NCBI GenBank assembly: GCA_017642335.1
Contig: JAGCPF010000061.1
Location: 1 to 39,098, forward strand
Source: Fibrobacter sp.
GTDB lineage: Bacteria; Fibrobacterota; Fibrobacteria; Fibrobacterales; Fibrobacteraceae
DNA: 39,098 nt
Reading direction: 5' to 3'
Shown here: piece by piece, positions 8,101 to 13,757 of the stretch
Position numbering within the stretch: the first letter of the stretch is position 1
Layout of the letters: the number at the start of each line of letters is the position of its first letter
Program-made: the position numbers and the translations under genes
The notes under the pieces: model-generated
The model's input: the letters and a program-made list of their open reading frames with translations, nothing else
What the model was told of the DNA's origin: nothing
The model's database searches: none

Positions 8101-9160
8101 CCTGGATTCTCGACTGCGCGTTGTACCGCGAGATGCGGGCCGTACCCGTATCCACCACGTAAGCGATTCCCGGAATCGTTAGCGAAGTTTCCGCGATGTT
8201 CGTCGCGAGCACCACGCGGGTCTTTTCCGTATGCCTGAAAATGCGGCGCTGTTCATCGGGGCTCATGCGCCCGTAAAGCGGCAGAATGTCGAAGGTCGCA
8301 GAATCCAGTTCATGCGCGAGCTCGCCCGCCAAATCCTGAATGTCGCGTTCCGTCGGCAAAAAACAAAGCAGGTGGTCGCGATGGCGCGTTTCCAAATCGA
8401 GAATCGCATCGCGGGCCTCGTCCAAAAGGCCGGAATCGCCTTTTCCACTAATGTCGCGGAATCTCGGCCCTTCGGCAAGCTCAGGGACCTTACTTAAGGT
8501 CGGTGAGCCTGTCGAACCGCCGCCGAAATAGTACTCCACATCCACCGGGAACGTGCGGCCCTCGGCTTCGAGCACGCAACTGTTGTCGTAAAATTCCTCG
8601 AAGAGCTTGGCATCGAGCGTCGCGGAGGCCACAATCAGCTTGAATTCCGGGCGGGCCTGCAATACCGTCTTGAAAATACCGAGCAAAATGTCGATGTTCA
8701 ACGAACGTTCATGTGCTTCGTCAATCACGATGGCCGAATACTGCCTAAAGAGCCTGTCGCGGCGGAATTCCTGCAACAAAATGCCATCCGTCATCACCTT
8801 GATGGGGGCATCACTCTGGCCCTGTTCCCAGAAGCGGATTTTCGTGGAGACAAGCGTCTCGTCCTTCAATTCTTCGCGCAGGCGATCCGCAATGGAAATC
8901 GCCGCAAGCCGGCGGGGCTCCGTCACACCGATTTTAAAGAGATTGTGAGGCCGCGCTTCGCGCTCTGAGGTATGAGCACGGGCTTCGCCCTTTGAGGAAT
9001 ACCATTCCAAAAGGAATTTGGGGAGCTGCGTCGACTTGCCCGAACCGGTGTCTGCCTTGACAATCACCACCTGATGCTTCTCGAGCATCTCAAAGAACTC
9101 TTCCCGATGTTCAACGACAGGAAGGTCCGGGTATGTAATGTTCAAGCTCTGGTAAGACAT
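5150..9160 (-). CDS. hrpA: DEAH-box ATP-dependent RNA helicase HrpA with repeat-derived in-frame inserts
   Basis: 3'-5' RNA helicase of the HrpA/Prp22-like DEAH group, acting on RNA/ribosomes in the cytoplasm. Motifs in order: GSGKSTQLP (Walker A, about 39-47), TEPRRLAA, DEAH (about 146-149), SAT, then helicase C with TNIAETSLTIPGIAYVVDTG and QRTGRAGR. HA2/OB-fold regions and the long HrpA C-terminal DUF3418-type region follow. The 1336-residue length is close to E. coli HrpA. Five segments look foreign to the family and coincide with palindromic repeats at the DNA level: about residues 57-73, 213-233, 813-826, 1053-1073 and 1231-1246. None hits a helicase motif and all keep frame. It is the last gene of the cof-rmlD-zinc ribbon-hrpA run. 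The ATG at 9160 gives the conserved start. Confidence 0.93.
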   Translation of the reverse strand: MSYQSLNITYPDLPVVEHREEFFEMLEKHQVVIVKADTGSGKSTQLPKFLLEWYSSKGEARAHTSEREARPHNLFKIGVTEPRRLAAISIADRLREELKDETLVSTKIRFWEQGQSDAPIKVMTDGILLQEFRRDRLFRQYSAIVIDEAHERSLNIDILLGIFKTVLQARPEFKLIVASATLDAKLFEEFYDNSCVLEAEGRTFPVDVEYYFGGGSTGSPTLSKVPELAEGPRFRDISGKGDSGLLDEARDAILDLETRHRDHLLCFLPTERDIQDLAGELAHELDSATFDILPLYGRMSPDEQRRIFRHTEKTRVVLATNIAETSLTIPGIAYVVDTGTARISRYNAQSRIQGLPVEDISKASARQRTGRAGRVKPGVCIRLYSPEDFEKRDEFTEPEIRRSNLANVVLQLRSLGLELENFPFLQSPPHSAFRGAYKTLFELGALTADNASGHVTKLGREMTRLPMDVALSAVLLRARDAGVLQPALIVCSALSIQDPRVVPSEEPERTRIRQLHRRFAGHKSDFLTFICMWNAFCAEWDGKTWNKLRKFCDKNSLHFLRCREWIDLYEQFGRILDVKFENRVCPLDSFHRDNLHIALLSGFLGGVALRDMENGCYRLVSGRETHVFPGSDLYGKSAEWLFSAEVRETSRIFLNKAAEIKPEWIMQVAEPFCTRRWYAPTWNQERGFVEAVEEVSFRGLVISRGHRVDYARVNPDDCAEIFWREAVVLGQMARPFAFMTHNERVVEDLHALEARKRQFGLAPSEDALVDYYVRIAHEVNSIKTLKDYIREHTDQFLKFDAKFWLDQLDTGVECVIASEARQSLGDLFPRAFDASAKGKKAAKPQEPTLGGSLEQFRIEGLDGSSRMVMGEMVFDATRDCDGITLDLPYDMLPQVTPAALALSIHQWREWMAESVIREMPKNAKKQLEGKRTFIDDAFCDKLKANPHKAPLFSLYEVFAEMKQLDCDIPTVTPEKENHLRIHAKIFKQGFPEKFPCEINPEWGSFRLFAAVRPVVVTFGIDFALGDMRFGWRLGESALMTPAESAFWQAFRKRVVVRQAHQPGKVTELAEVTDSASTLIVDRLNMLETGGLYSDGFKTALKSWVLKSLVADKLDANHCVRFTGLEFSRGKKIRDFKNLAASTRSEDEEMRLALVRATYESGLLGAGAFVKFWDILREFSVAMRQGGDHARDAIAALMAKNKSISKFVALYLPDHKENTLFERLAVLGADMSVGDCFAQGARNDKIDLSVKDLREKFRPFLKARFMKDHELKTARDLLSKIERTASDDSEYPELYLQASALLEDFEILKYKRKGDDSEEIIEEDSLAKLKGRFGKLK
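5431..5464. repeat. Palindromic repeat inserted in hrpA (type TGTCATTGCGAG...GCAATCTC)
   Basis: The ends TGTCATTGCGAG and GCAATCTCC are partly complementary in inverted orientation. The element encodes GDCFAQGARNDK in hrpA. It shares both termini with the element at 6691-6719, which lies in the opposite orientation. Confidence 0.7.
5948..5999. repeat. Palindromic repeat inserted in hrpA (CTTCGGC-AGCTCAG type)
   Basis: The left arm CTTCGGCTAGCTCAGTGACC and the right arm GGTTGGTGAGCCTGCCGAAC are imperfect inverted copies around a 5-6 nt loop. On the coding strand it gives VRQAHQPGKVTELAEVTDS. It is the same family as the element at 8467-8518. Confidence 0.75.
6691..6719. repeat. Palindromic repeat inserted in hrpA (GAGATTGC...GCAATGACA type)
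   Basis: The ends GAGATTGC and GCAATGACA flank a CGCGCTTCGCTC centre. In hrpA it encodes CVIASEARQSL. I recognise very similar short repeats in intergenic DNA of many genomes. It is the inverse orientation of the element at 5431-5464. Confidence 0.72.
8467..8518. repeat. Palindromic repeat inserted in hrpA (CCTTCGGCAAGCTCAGGGACC type)
   Basis: The left arm CTTCGGCAAGCTCAGGGACC and the right arm GGTCGGTGAGCCTGTCGAAC form an imperfect palindrome around a short loop. It encodes GSTGSPTLSKVPELAEGP between helicase domain 1 and domain 2. Single arms of this element recur at 27269-27292 and 38008-38030. Confidence 0.8.
8948..8998. repeat. Direct-repeat-like insert in hrpA (GCTTCGC..CT-TGAGG units)
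   Basis: Two similar units, CGCGCTTCGCGCTCTGAGG and CGGGCTTCGCCCTTTGAGG, each a small hairpin, are separated by 8 nt. They encode GEARAHTSEREARPHN just after Walker A, where HrpA relatives are much shorter before the TQPRR-type motif. Confidence 0.65.
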
Positions 9161-9167
9161 TTGGCTA

Positions 9168-9230
9168 TGGATAATGGATAATGGATAATGGATAATGTAA
9201 AATTATCAATCATCAATTATCAATCATCAA
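9168..9230. repeat. Heptamer tandem array (ATGGATA)n with ATCATCAATT-type second half
   Basis: Four copies of the 7-bp unit ATGGATA are followed by two copies of a 15-bp unit (ATTATCAATCATCAA). The two halves are partly complementary in inverted orientation. The array fills the gap between hrpA and the zinc-ribbon gene. Confidence 0.85.
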
Positions 9231-9371
9231 TCACTCTTTAATGTGCCCGCACTTGTCGCAGGTGAGTTTGTAGCTGTTATCGGGGTCGACGACCATCACG
9301 CCGTCGCAATCCGGCACTTCGCACGGGAGTTCCCCCGGCATCACTTCACGGTAAGTTTGCTTTTCTTCCAT
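9231..9371 (-). CDS. Small zinc-ribbon protein
   Basis: 46-residue protein starting MEEKQTYREVMPGELPCEVP. I use the ATG at 9371, two bases after the rmlD stop, rather than the longer frame that overlaps rmlD. Four cysteines form two pairs: CEVPDC (a CxxxxC knuckle) and CDKCGH (CxxC), as in a rubredoxin-like or zinc-ribbon fold. The function is unknown. Its position between rmlD and hrpA suggests co-transcription with both. Confidence 0.7.
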   Translation of the reverse strand: MEEKQTYREVMPGELPCEVPDCDGVMVVDPDNSYKLTCDKCGHIKE

Positions 9372-9373
9372 CA

Positions 9374-10288
9374 CTAGTTTCCAATTTCTTTTAAGTATCT
9401 CGCTAAGGCATCTTGCCATGTGGGGAGCGGCTTGAAACCGGCTTCCACAAGCTTGCTCTTGTCCAAACGGCTGTTGAACGGACGCGCCGCCTTGCTGAGG
9501 CCGTATTCAGCAGTCGTCACGGGCACCACCTTGGTGCTGTAACCCGCCTGCTTGAAGATTTCGCAGGTAAAGTCGTACCAGCTGATGAATCCGCCTTCGT
9601 TCGTTGCGTGGTAATAGCCGTACTTTTCGGTTTCGTTCATGTCAATCAGCAGACGCGAAAGGTCAAGCGTGTACGTCGGCGTGCCAATCTGGTCGTTCAC
9701 CACGCGCACGGTATCGTGAGTCTTGCCCACATTAAGCATCGTCTTGATGAAATTCTTGCCGTTGAGGCCGAACACCCAAGCGATACGCACAATAAAGAAC
9801 TTCTCGAGAGTCCCGCTCACGGCAAGTTCGCCTTCGAGCTTAGTCTGTCCATAAACGTTCAAAGGCTTGTAATCCTTGCAGTCGGGCTTCCAAGGTTCCG
9901 TTCCCTGGCCGTCAAAAACGTAATCCGTGCTGATGTAGGTCATCTTGCAGCCGAGTTTTTTGCAGGCATTCGCGATGTTCTGCGTGCCACCCGCGTTCAC
10001 CGCGCGGACCTTCGCCACGTTTGCATCGTCTTCGGCCAGATCCACAGCAGTCCATGCAGCGCAATGAATCACAGCATCCGGGTTCACTTCAGAAATTGCC
10101 TTCTCGACAGCCGCAGCATCTGTAATGTCGAGCTGCACGTAGGGCATCGTCGTCACTGCGGAACCGTCGGCAACACCGCTGTAAGCAGGAGCCATATCCG
10201 AGCCCACGCCCGTATGCCCTCGTTTGGCGAGTTCATTCATCACGTCGTGACCCAACTGGCCACCAACACCCGTCACAAAGAATTTCAT
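9374..10288 (-). CDS. rfbD: dTDP-4-dehydrorhamnose reductase RmlD
   Basis: NADPH-dependent SDR that makes dTDP-L-rhamnose for cell-surface polysaccharide. The nucleotide-binding motif is TGVGGQLG (6-13), STDYVFDG spans 120-127, and the catalytic YxxxK is Y146-K150 (YGQTK). The 304-residue length is normal for RmlD. No rmlA, rmlB or rmlC is present in the window, so the rest of the pathway lies elsewhere. The cof gene lies 36 bp upstream. A TATATTCT box at 10313-10306 could be a local promoter, and the leader contains AGAGGTC 8-12 nt before the ATG. Confidence 0.93.
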   Translation of the reverse strand: MKFFVTGVGGQLGHDVMNELAKRGHTGVGSDMAPAYSGVADGSAVTTMPYVQLDITDAAAVEKAISEVNPDAVIHCAAWTAVDLAEDDANVAKVRAVNAGGTQNIANACKKLGCKMTYISTDYVFDGQGTEPWKPDCKDYKPLNVYGQTKLEGELAVSGTLEKFFIVRIAWVFGLNGKNFIKTMLNVGKTHDTVRVVNDQIGTPTYTLDLSRLLIDMNETEKYGYYHATNEGGFISWYDFTCEIFKQAGYSTKVVPVTTAEYGLSKAARPFNSRLDKSKLVEAGFKPLPTWQDALARYLKEIGN

Positions 10289-10324
10289 AGTATGACCTCT
10301 AGGGAGAATATAGAAAATCTATCC

Positions 10325-11155
10325 CTAGCCAAGCACGAATTTCTCAATCACCTCGGCGATTGCCGAATGATTGTTGTCGTTTGCAGTCACATAATCGGCT
10401 GCCGCCTTTGCCACCGGCGAGGCATTCGCCACGGCGACGCCGACACACGCCGCCTCGATCATGGGGCAATCGTTCTCCTCGTCGCCCACCGCAATCGTAT
10501 CTTCAAGCGGGACCTTGTAATACTCGGCCATGAACCGCACCGCATCGCCCTTGTTGCTCTGCATGTGCGAAAACTCGAGCATTTCGGGCTTGCTGAACAC
10601 GTCAAAGAGTTTGCCCGCCGTTGTCTTGCGCATCTCGGCTCGGAAATCCACAAGGCTCGAATGGTCGAACGGCGTAATGATATTTACCTTGATGGGCGGC
10701 TTCACCACCACGTTGATAAACTCGCCGTAGTATTCGCGGATATCCTTCACGACAACGTAATCCATCTTCATCAGGCGGCAATACGTCTTGAGCTGTTCCG
10801 TCTCATACTCCGAAACCACGAGATCACCCGAATACGTGTGCGCATGCATGCCGCAGCGGTGCGCCGCGTCCATGATGAATTTCACTTCGTCGACAGGAAT
10901 GTACCGCGTGAGAATCGCGTTCTCGGTCGCATAATCGTAGATTAGTCCGCCGTTGAAACTCACCAGGAAAAAACCGGGCTTGTCGAAGCCGTACTTTTGC
11001 GCCAGTTGCTTTGCGCTCGTGAGCGGACGGCCCGTGCAGAGCACCAACTTGTGCCCGCGAGAAAGCATCGCTTCAATAGCGGCCATATCCGCATCAAGGA
11101 TGCGCTTGTCGTCGGTCAGGAGCGTTCCGTCTAGGTCGGTAAAAAGGAGTTTCAT
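10325..11155 (-). CDS. Cof-type HAD-IIB phosphatase
   Basis: 276-residue HAD-superfamily hydrolase of the Cof/YbiV/YidA subgroup, which dephosphorylates sugar phosphates and cofactor intermediates. Motif I is FTDLDGTLL (nucleophile D7 and acid D9), motif II is CTGRP, and motif III/IV is KGDAVRF plus GDEENDCPMIEAA. The cap is type C2B. The substrate cannot be deduced. It heads the minus-strand run with rmlD. The -7 box ends 5 nt before the ATG at 11155, suggesting a leaderless transcript, and no Shine-Dalgarno sequence is seen. Confidence 0.9.
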   Translation of the reverse strand: MKLLFTDLDGTLLTDDKRILDADMAAIEAMLSRGHKLVLCTGRPLTSAKQLAQKYGFDKPGFFLVSFNGGLIYDYATENAILTRYIPVDEVKFIMDAAHRCGMHAHTYSGDLVVSEYETEQLKTYCRLMKMDYVVVKDIREYYGEFINVVVKPPIKVNIITPFDHSSLVDFRAEMRKTTAGKLFDVFSKPEMLEFSHMQSNKGDAVRFMAEYYKVPLEDTIAVGDEENDCPMIEAACVGVAVANASPVAKAAADYVTANDNNHSAIAEVIEKFVLG

Positions 11156-11160
11156 GCGTG

Positions 11161-11168
11161 AAAATTTA
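11161..11168 (-). promoter_or_regulatory. -7 box of the cof gene, probably leaderless
   Basis: TAAATTTT on the minus strand, separated from the ATG at 11155 by 5 nt. No good -33 TTTG is seen at the right distance. Confidence 0.4.
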
Positions 11169-11215
11169 GAAAATCAACGTCACCGCTTTTGCATAAAGTC
11201 AAGGTAAAAACCTTT

Positions 11216-11250
11216 TTTAGGGGTTTTTATAAACCGAGGCGAAAAAAAAG
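11216..11250 (+). repeat. Repeated hairpin element, copy 1
   Basis: TTTAGGGGTTTTTATAAACC, a GGTTT/AAACC hairpin followed by CGAGGCGAAAA. It resembles copies at 11331-11358 and 12019-12048. The downstream CGAGGC can also pair with GCCTCG near 11257-11262. Confidence 0.6.
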
Positions 11251-11330
11251 CCTTGAGCCTCGCCTTCCTCCGAAAAAAGAGATATATTTGAACAAAAGAA
11301 CGTATTGAGTTTGCGCAATCCGTCATAACA

Positions 11331-11358
11331 TATAGGGGCTCTTTATGAGCCGAAAAAA
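11331..11358 (+). repeat. Repeated hairpin element, copy 2, in the leader of a lipoprotein gene
   Basis: TATAGGGGCTCTTTATGAGC followed by CGAAAAAA. GGCTC and GAGCC pair around TTTAT. It ends 22 nt before the lipoprotein start at 11381. Confidence 0.65.
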
Positions 11359-11380
11359 GTTAATAAAGGATAGTTCAATC

Positions 11381-12004
11381 ATGAAAAGTATAAAGAAATT
11401 CATCGTACTTCTATTTTCAGCATCGCTGTTGTCCCTTTGTGGGTGTGCAAAAAATTATAACAATGCGGAACTCCACAATACAACATCTTTTTGGACTGGA
11501 AGTCCTGCGGTTTCGTTGGACATCCCATATCCTGAACCGATGTCTTTTGAACTCCCTTTAGCTGATTGGGTCCCTATAAAATCAAAGAAACAGGAAGGCG
11601 TGGAAACGCGTGTTGAACTTGCTGAAGGAAGGTCAGATTCGTATATGAAGCTGGCGATTGAAGGCCAGACAAAGGAACTATTCGAAAGTCTCGAAATTGA
11701 AAGTGGAGTCGATTTTGCCCAAACCGATTCGTTAGTCCTCATAGGGCTTTTTGACCATTACAAAAAGATGACGCAAATCGAAAATACCGATAAACCCATC
11801 AAATATGGCGAGACGAAATTCGCAAGACAAGGTGGCGACGCTTATGCATGGACGGTGACTTCCAACGGTTCCTTTAGCATTGCGTATGCGGTACTTAAAA
11901 CAAAGAACAATAATTATTTCACGATTGAAGTCAACCAGAAATATCGTGCGTCGAATATCGAAGAAGTTTTGTTGGATATCGTGAAAAGTCACAAGACGTA
12001 TTAA
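11381..12004 (+). CDS. Lipoprotein of unknown function (207 aa)
   Basis: The signal peptide MKSIKKFIVLLFSASLLSLC ends in a lipobox (LCGC), so it is membrane-anchored. I choose the ATG at 11381 because AAAGGA lies about 10 nt upstream and the signal sequence begins there; the frame is open 12 codons further up through the repeated hairpin. The mature part is soluble, mixed alpha/beta, with no domain I recognise. It ends with an alternating pattern (SIAYAVLKTKNNNYFTIEVNQKY) suggesting a beta sheet. Codon use is A+T-richer than the neighbours. A second small lipoprotein gene with the same kind of leader hairpin follows. Confidence 0.75.
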   Translation: MKSIKKFIVLLFSASLLSLCGCAKNYNNAELHNTTSFWTGSPAVSLDIPYPEPMSFELPLADWVPIKSKKQEGVETRVELAEGRSDSYMKLAIEGQTKELFESLEIESGVDFAQTDSLVLIGLFDHYKKMTQIENTDKPIKYGETKFARQGGDAYAWTVTSNGSFSIAYAVLKTKNNNYFTIEVNQKYRASNIEEVLLDIVKSHKTY

Positions 12005-12018
12005 TTTGTGTAGATCCT

Positions 12019-12048
12019 ATAGGGGCACTTTATAAGCCGAGGGAAAAC
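12019..12048 (+). repeat. Repeated hairpin element, copy 3, in the leader of the second lipoprotein gene
   Basis: TATAGGGGCACTTTATAAGC followed by CGAGGGAAAA. It is near-identical to copy 2 except in the stem, where CTT pairs with AAG. It lies 26 nt before the ATG at 12074, ahead of the ribosome binding site AGGAGG. Confidence 0.65.
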
Positions 12049-12073
12049 AATGTTCTATTAGGAGGATTCTCGA

Positions 12074-12490
12074 ATGAAATTATTTTTTTTAATTCTTCTA
12101 GTTTGTGCTTTCTTTTTTTATGGTTGTCCTGGAGAATGCTCCAGCGATGGTTATGACGAAGTTCATATCGTATCAACGGTTGAACTGGATACAATCGTTT
12201 CGAATATTTCTTCTTATGAAAGCTGCTTTGAAAAACCTTTTTGCTATCAATTTAAAATAAAAGAAGATTATGCGGACTCCGTACAATTAAATGCCTTCGC
12301 TTTTGATGATACGCTTCAATATCTGATAAAACATAAAAAATGGAGTGATATTTATATTGTCGTTGATACCATTCCTATTGAATCCTGTAAAGATTCTCAT
12401 TGGTTAGCATGGAGAGGATACGGCCATTACGGGACTGAAACAAAGCGTTTCTTTTCGTGTGTATTTTTCTACGAACCGTCTTGCGACTAA
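12074..12490 (+). CDS. Small cysteine-containing lipoprotein of unknown function (138 aa)
   Basis: Signal peptide MKLFFLILLVCAFFFYGC with the lipobox FYGC and acylated Cys18. The mature domain has several further cysteines (for example C23, C51, C57) that could form disulfides. No family is recognised. A strong ribosome binding site (AGGAGGA) precedes the ATG. It converges with lysE, with 8 bp between the stops. It shares the upstream hairpin with the preceding lipoprotein gene, which suggests common control or common origin. Confidence 0.72.
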   Translation: MKLFFLILLVCAFFFYGCPGECSSDGYDEVHIVSTVELDTIVSNISSYESCFEKPFCYQFKIKEDYADSVQLNAFAFDDTLQYLIKHKKWSDIYIVVDTIPIESCKDSHWLAWRGYGHYGTETKRFFSCVFFYEPSCD

Positions 12491-12498
12491 AGCCTTGA

Positions 12499-13206
12499 TT
12501 ACATCACGAACAACGCGATAGCGAGGAGCACGAACACGCAGCCGCTGAACCAGTTGAGGTTGCGGTTTGCCTTGGGGCTATTGAGCAAGAAGTTCTTGAC
12601 CGTTCCCGCCAAAAAGGCGATGGAGCCGAAAACGATGAAGGTCGCCACGACGAATTCCACGCCGAGAATAGCCATCTGGAGCGACGGGCTCAGGGCCGAA
12701 TCCATCCGGACCGCAGGCGGGATGAACGAAAGCGCAAAAAGTACAGCCTTCGGGTTCGTGAGGTTCATGATGATGCCGCGCAAGTAAAGCTTGCGGAACG
12801 ACAAGCCGGAGGATTCTCCCCCCTCTCGTCTCTCGTCTAAACCAACATTCCTCTCGTCTCTCGTCTCTCGTCTCTCGTCTAAACCAACTTCTCTCTCGTC
12901 TCTCGTCTCTCGTCTCTCGTCTATTTTCACTACTCCCGCGCGAACCTGGAAGCTCTTGTACGCCAAATACAGCAGGTAGGCGGCCCCGCAGCACTGCAAC
13001 ACAAAGAACGCCACCGGACTCGCCGCGATCAATGCGGAAACGCCCACAATCAGGAGCGTCGTCTGCACGGCAATCCCGGTGCAAAGCCCACAAATCACGC
13101 AAATGCCGGCGCGCGTCCCGTGAGTCGCGCTCTGCGCAAGCACGAACAGGTTGTCCGGCCCCGGCGCGATGGCGACAACTAAAGCGGCAATAAAAAATTC
13201 AAACAT
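12499..13206 (-). CDS. LysE/RhtB-family amino-acid exporter with repeat-encoded loop
   Basis: Inner-membrane exporter of amino acids or derivatives; the substrate is not deducible. The N terminus FFIAALVVAIAPGPDNLFVL carries the family PGP motif (residues 15-17), and GIIMNLTNPKAVLFALSF is the second family motif (about 144-161). Six hydrophobic segments are present, in 235 residues against the usual 205-210. The excess is a charged insert at about 96-130 made of DERRETRDERNVGL-type 14-residue repeats. It sits in the cytoplasmic loop after TM3, where an insert is least harmful. It lies 2 nt downstream of the CxxC-protein gene and is likely co-transcribed with it. Confidence 0.88.
   Translation of the reverse strand: MFEFFIAALVVAIAPGPDNLFVLAQSATHGTRAGICVICGLCTGIAVQTTLLIVGVSALIAASPVAFFVLQCCGAAYLLYLAYKSFQVRAGVVKIDERRETRDEREVGLDERRETRDERNVGLDERREGGESSGLSFRKLYLRGIIMNLTNPKAVLFALSFIPPAVRMDSALSPSLQMAILGVEFVVATFIVFGSIAFLAGTVKNFLLNSPKANRNLNWFSGCVFVLLAIALFVM
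12823..12922. repeat. Heptamer array (CTCTCGT)n inside lysE
   Basis: Three blocks of the 7-bp unit CTCTCGT carry about 2, 4 and 4 copies. The first two blocks are followed by a 14-bp spacer beginning CTAAACCAAC. One full composite unit is 42 bp, so it is in frame (14 codons), but gain or loss of a single heptamer would shift the reading frame of lysE. Confidence 0.88.
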
Positions 13207-13208
13207 AT

Positions 13209-13592
13209 TTACAGGCTTTTCAAGAAGCTATCCGCGTCCATCTCGTCCAGGCTCTTTTGCAGCTGGGCCAACGTTTCGTCCGAGATAGAGGGCAAGTGGG
13301 GCGCGTTACGTTCCGAGGCGCGCTCGTTGGAGGCATCCACCATCTTTTTCAGCGAATCCGCGACATCGCTCACCGAATCGCCATGCTTCATGACGACGTT
13401 CAGGACCTTTGTCAGGCGTTTGCGCAAGTGTTCGAATTCGTCCCGGTCCAGTTCCGAGATTTCTCCGTGAAAATACATCAGCGGGACATTGCACCTTGCA
13501 CAAGGGAATATCATCATGTTCGAGATATCACCGTCGAACTGGACGTTGAAGGAAGCTCCGCAATGGGGACAGCCGATATGCATTTCACTCAT
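13209..13592 (-). CDS. CxxC zinc-ribbon-like protein of unknown function (127 aa)
   Basis: It begins MSEMHIGCPHCGASFNVQF, followed by CARC about 20 residues on, so the first third is a probable zinc ribbon with two CxxC knuckles. The rest is helical and acidic (LDRDEFEHLRKRLTKVL; LAQLQKSLDEMD) and may be a coiled coil. I use the ATG at 13592; a longer frame to 13628 includes the promoter-like TACATTTT box and is unlikely. That box ends 4 nt before the ATG, suggesting a leaderless transcript. lysE follows after 2 nt. The function is not known. Confidence 0.7.
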   Translation of the reverse strand: MSEMHIGCPHCGASFNVQFDGDISNMMIFPCARCNVPLMYFHGEISELDRDEFEHLRKRLTKVLNVVMKHGDSVSDVADSLKKMVDASNERASERNAPHLPSISDETLAQLQKSLDEMDADSFLKSL

Positions 13593-13596
13593 GTCC

Positions 13597-13629
13597 AAAA
13601 TGTAGAAATTTTCGCCAGCGCAAGCCAAA
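13597..13629 (-). promoter_or_regulatory. FCB-type promoter of the CxxC-protein gene, probably leaderless
   Basis: TTTG (13629-13626) and TACATTTT (13604-13597) are separated by 21 nt on the minus strand. The box ends 4 nt before the ATG at 13592. Confidence 0.5.
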
Positions 13630-13757
13630 AGCCACGGATTATTTTATCTTTCCCACGTCCAACCTGCTTTTTGTGCGCTCATTCTGATTTTTTGCATTTT
13701 TCACCCGTTTTCGCCAAGTTACACACCTAAAAACACCTTCGCACTCCACCGAATACC

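Noticed and set aside
6887..8182. Long plus-strand open frame opposite hrpA
   Set aside because: It is antisense to a helicase with all motifs intact; the translation is His/Arg/Ala-rich with no domain.
9413..10945. 510-codon plus-strand open frame across rmlD and cof
   Set aside because: It spans two recognised genes on the other strand and its His-rich composition is typical of an antisense frame in G+C-rich DNA.
11345..11380. Earlier ATG for the first small lipoprotein
   Set aside because: It lies within the repeated hairpin and puts 12 polar residues before the signal peptide; the ATG at 11381 has AAAGGA upstream.
12823..12922. CRISPR-like array
   Set aside because: The units are only 7 bp, in frame with lysE, without unique spacers or cas genes.
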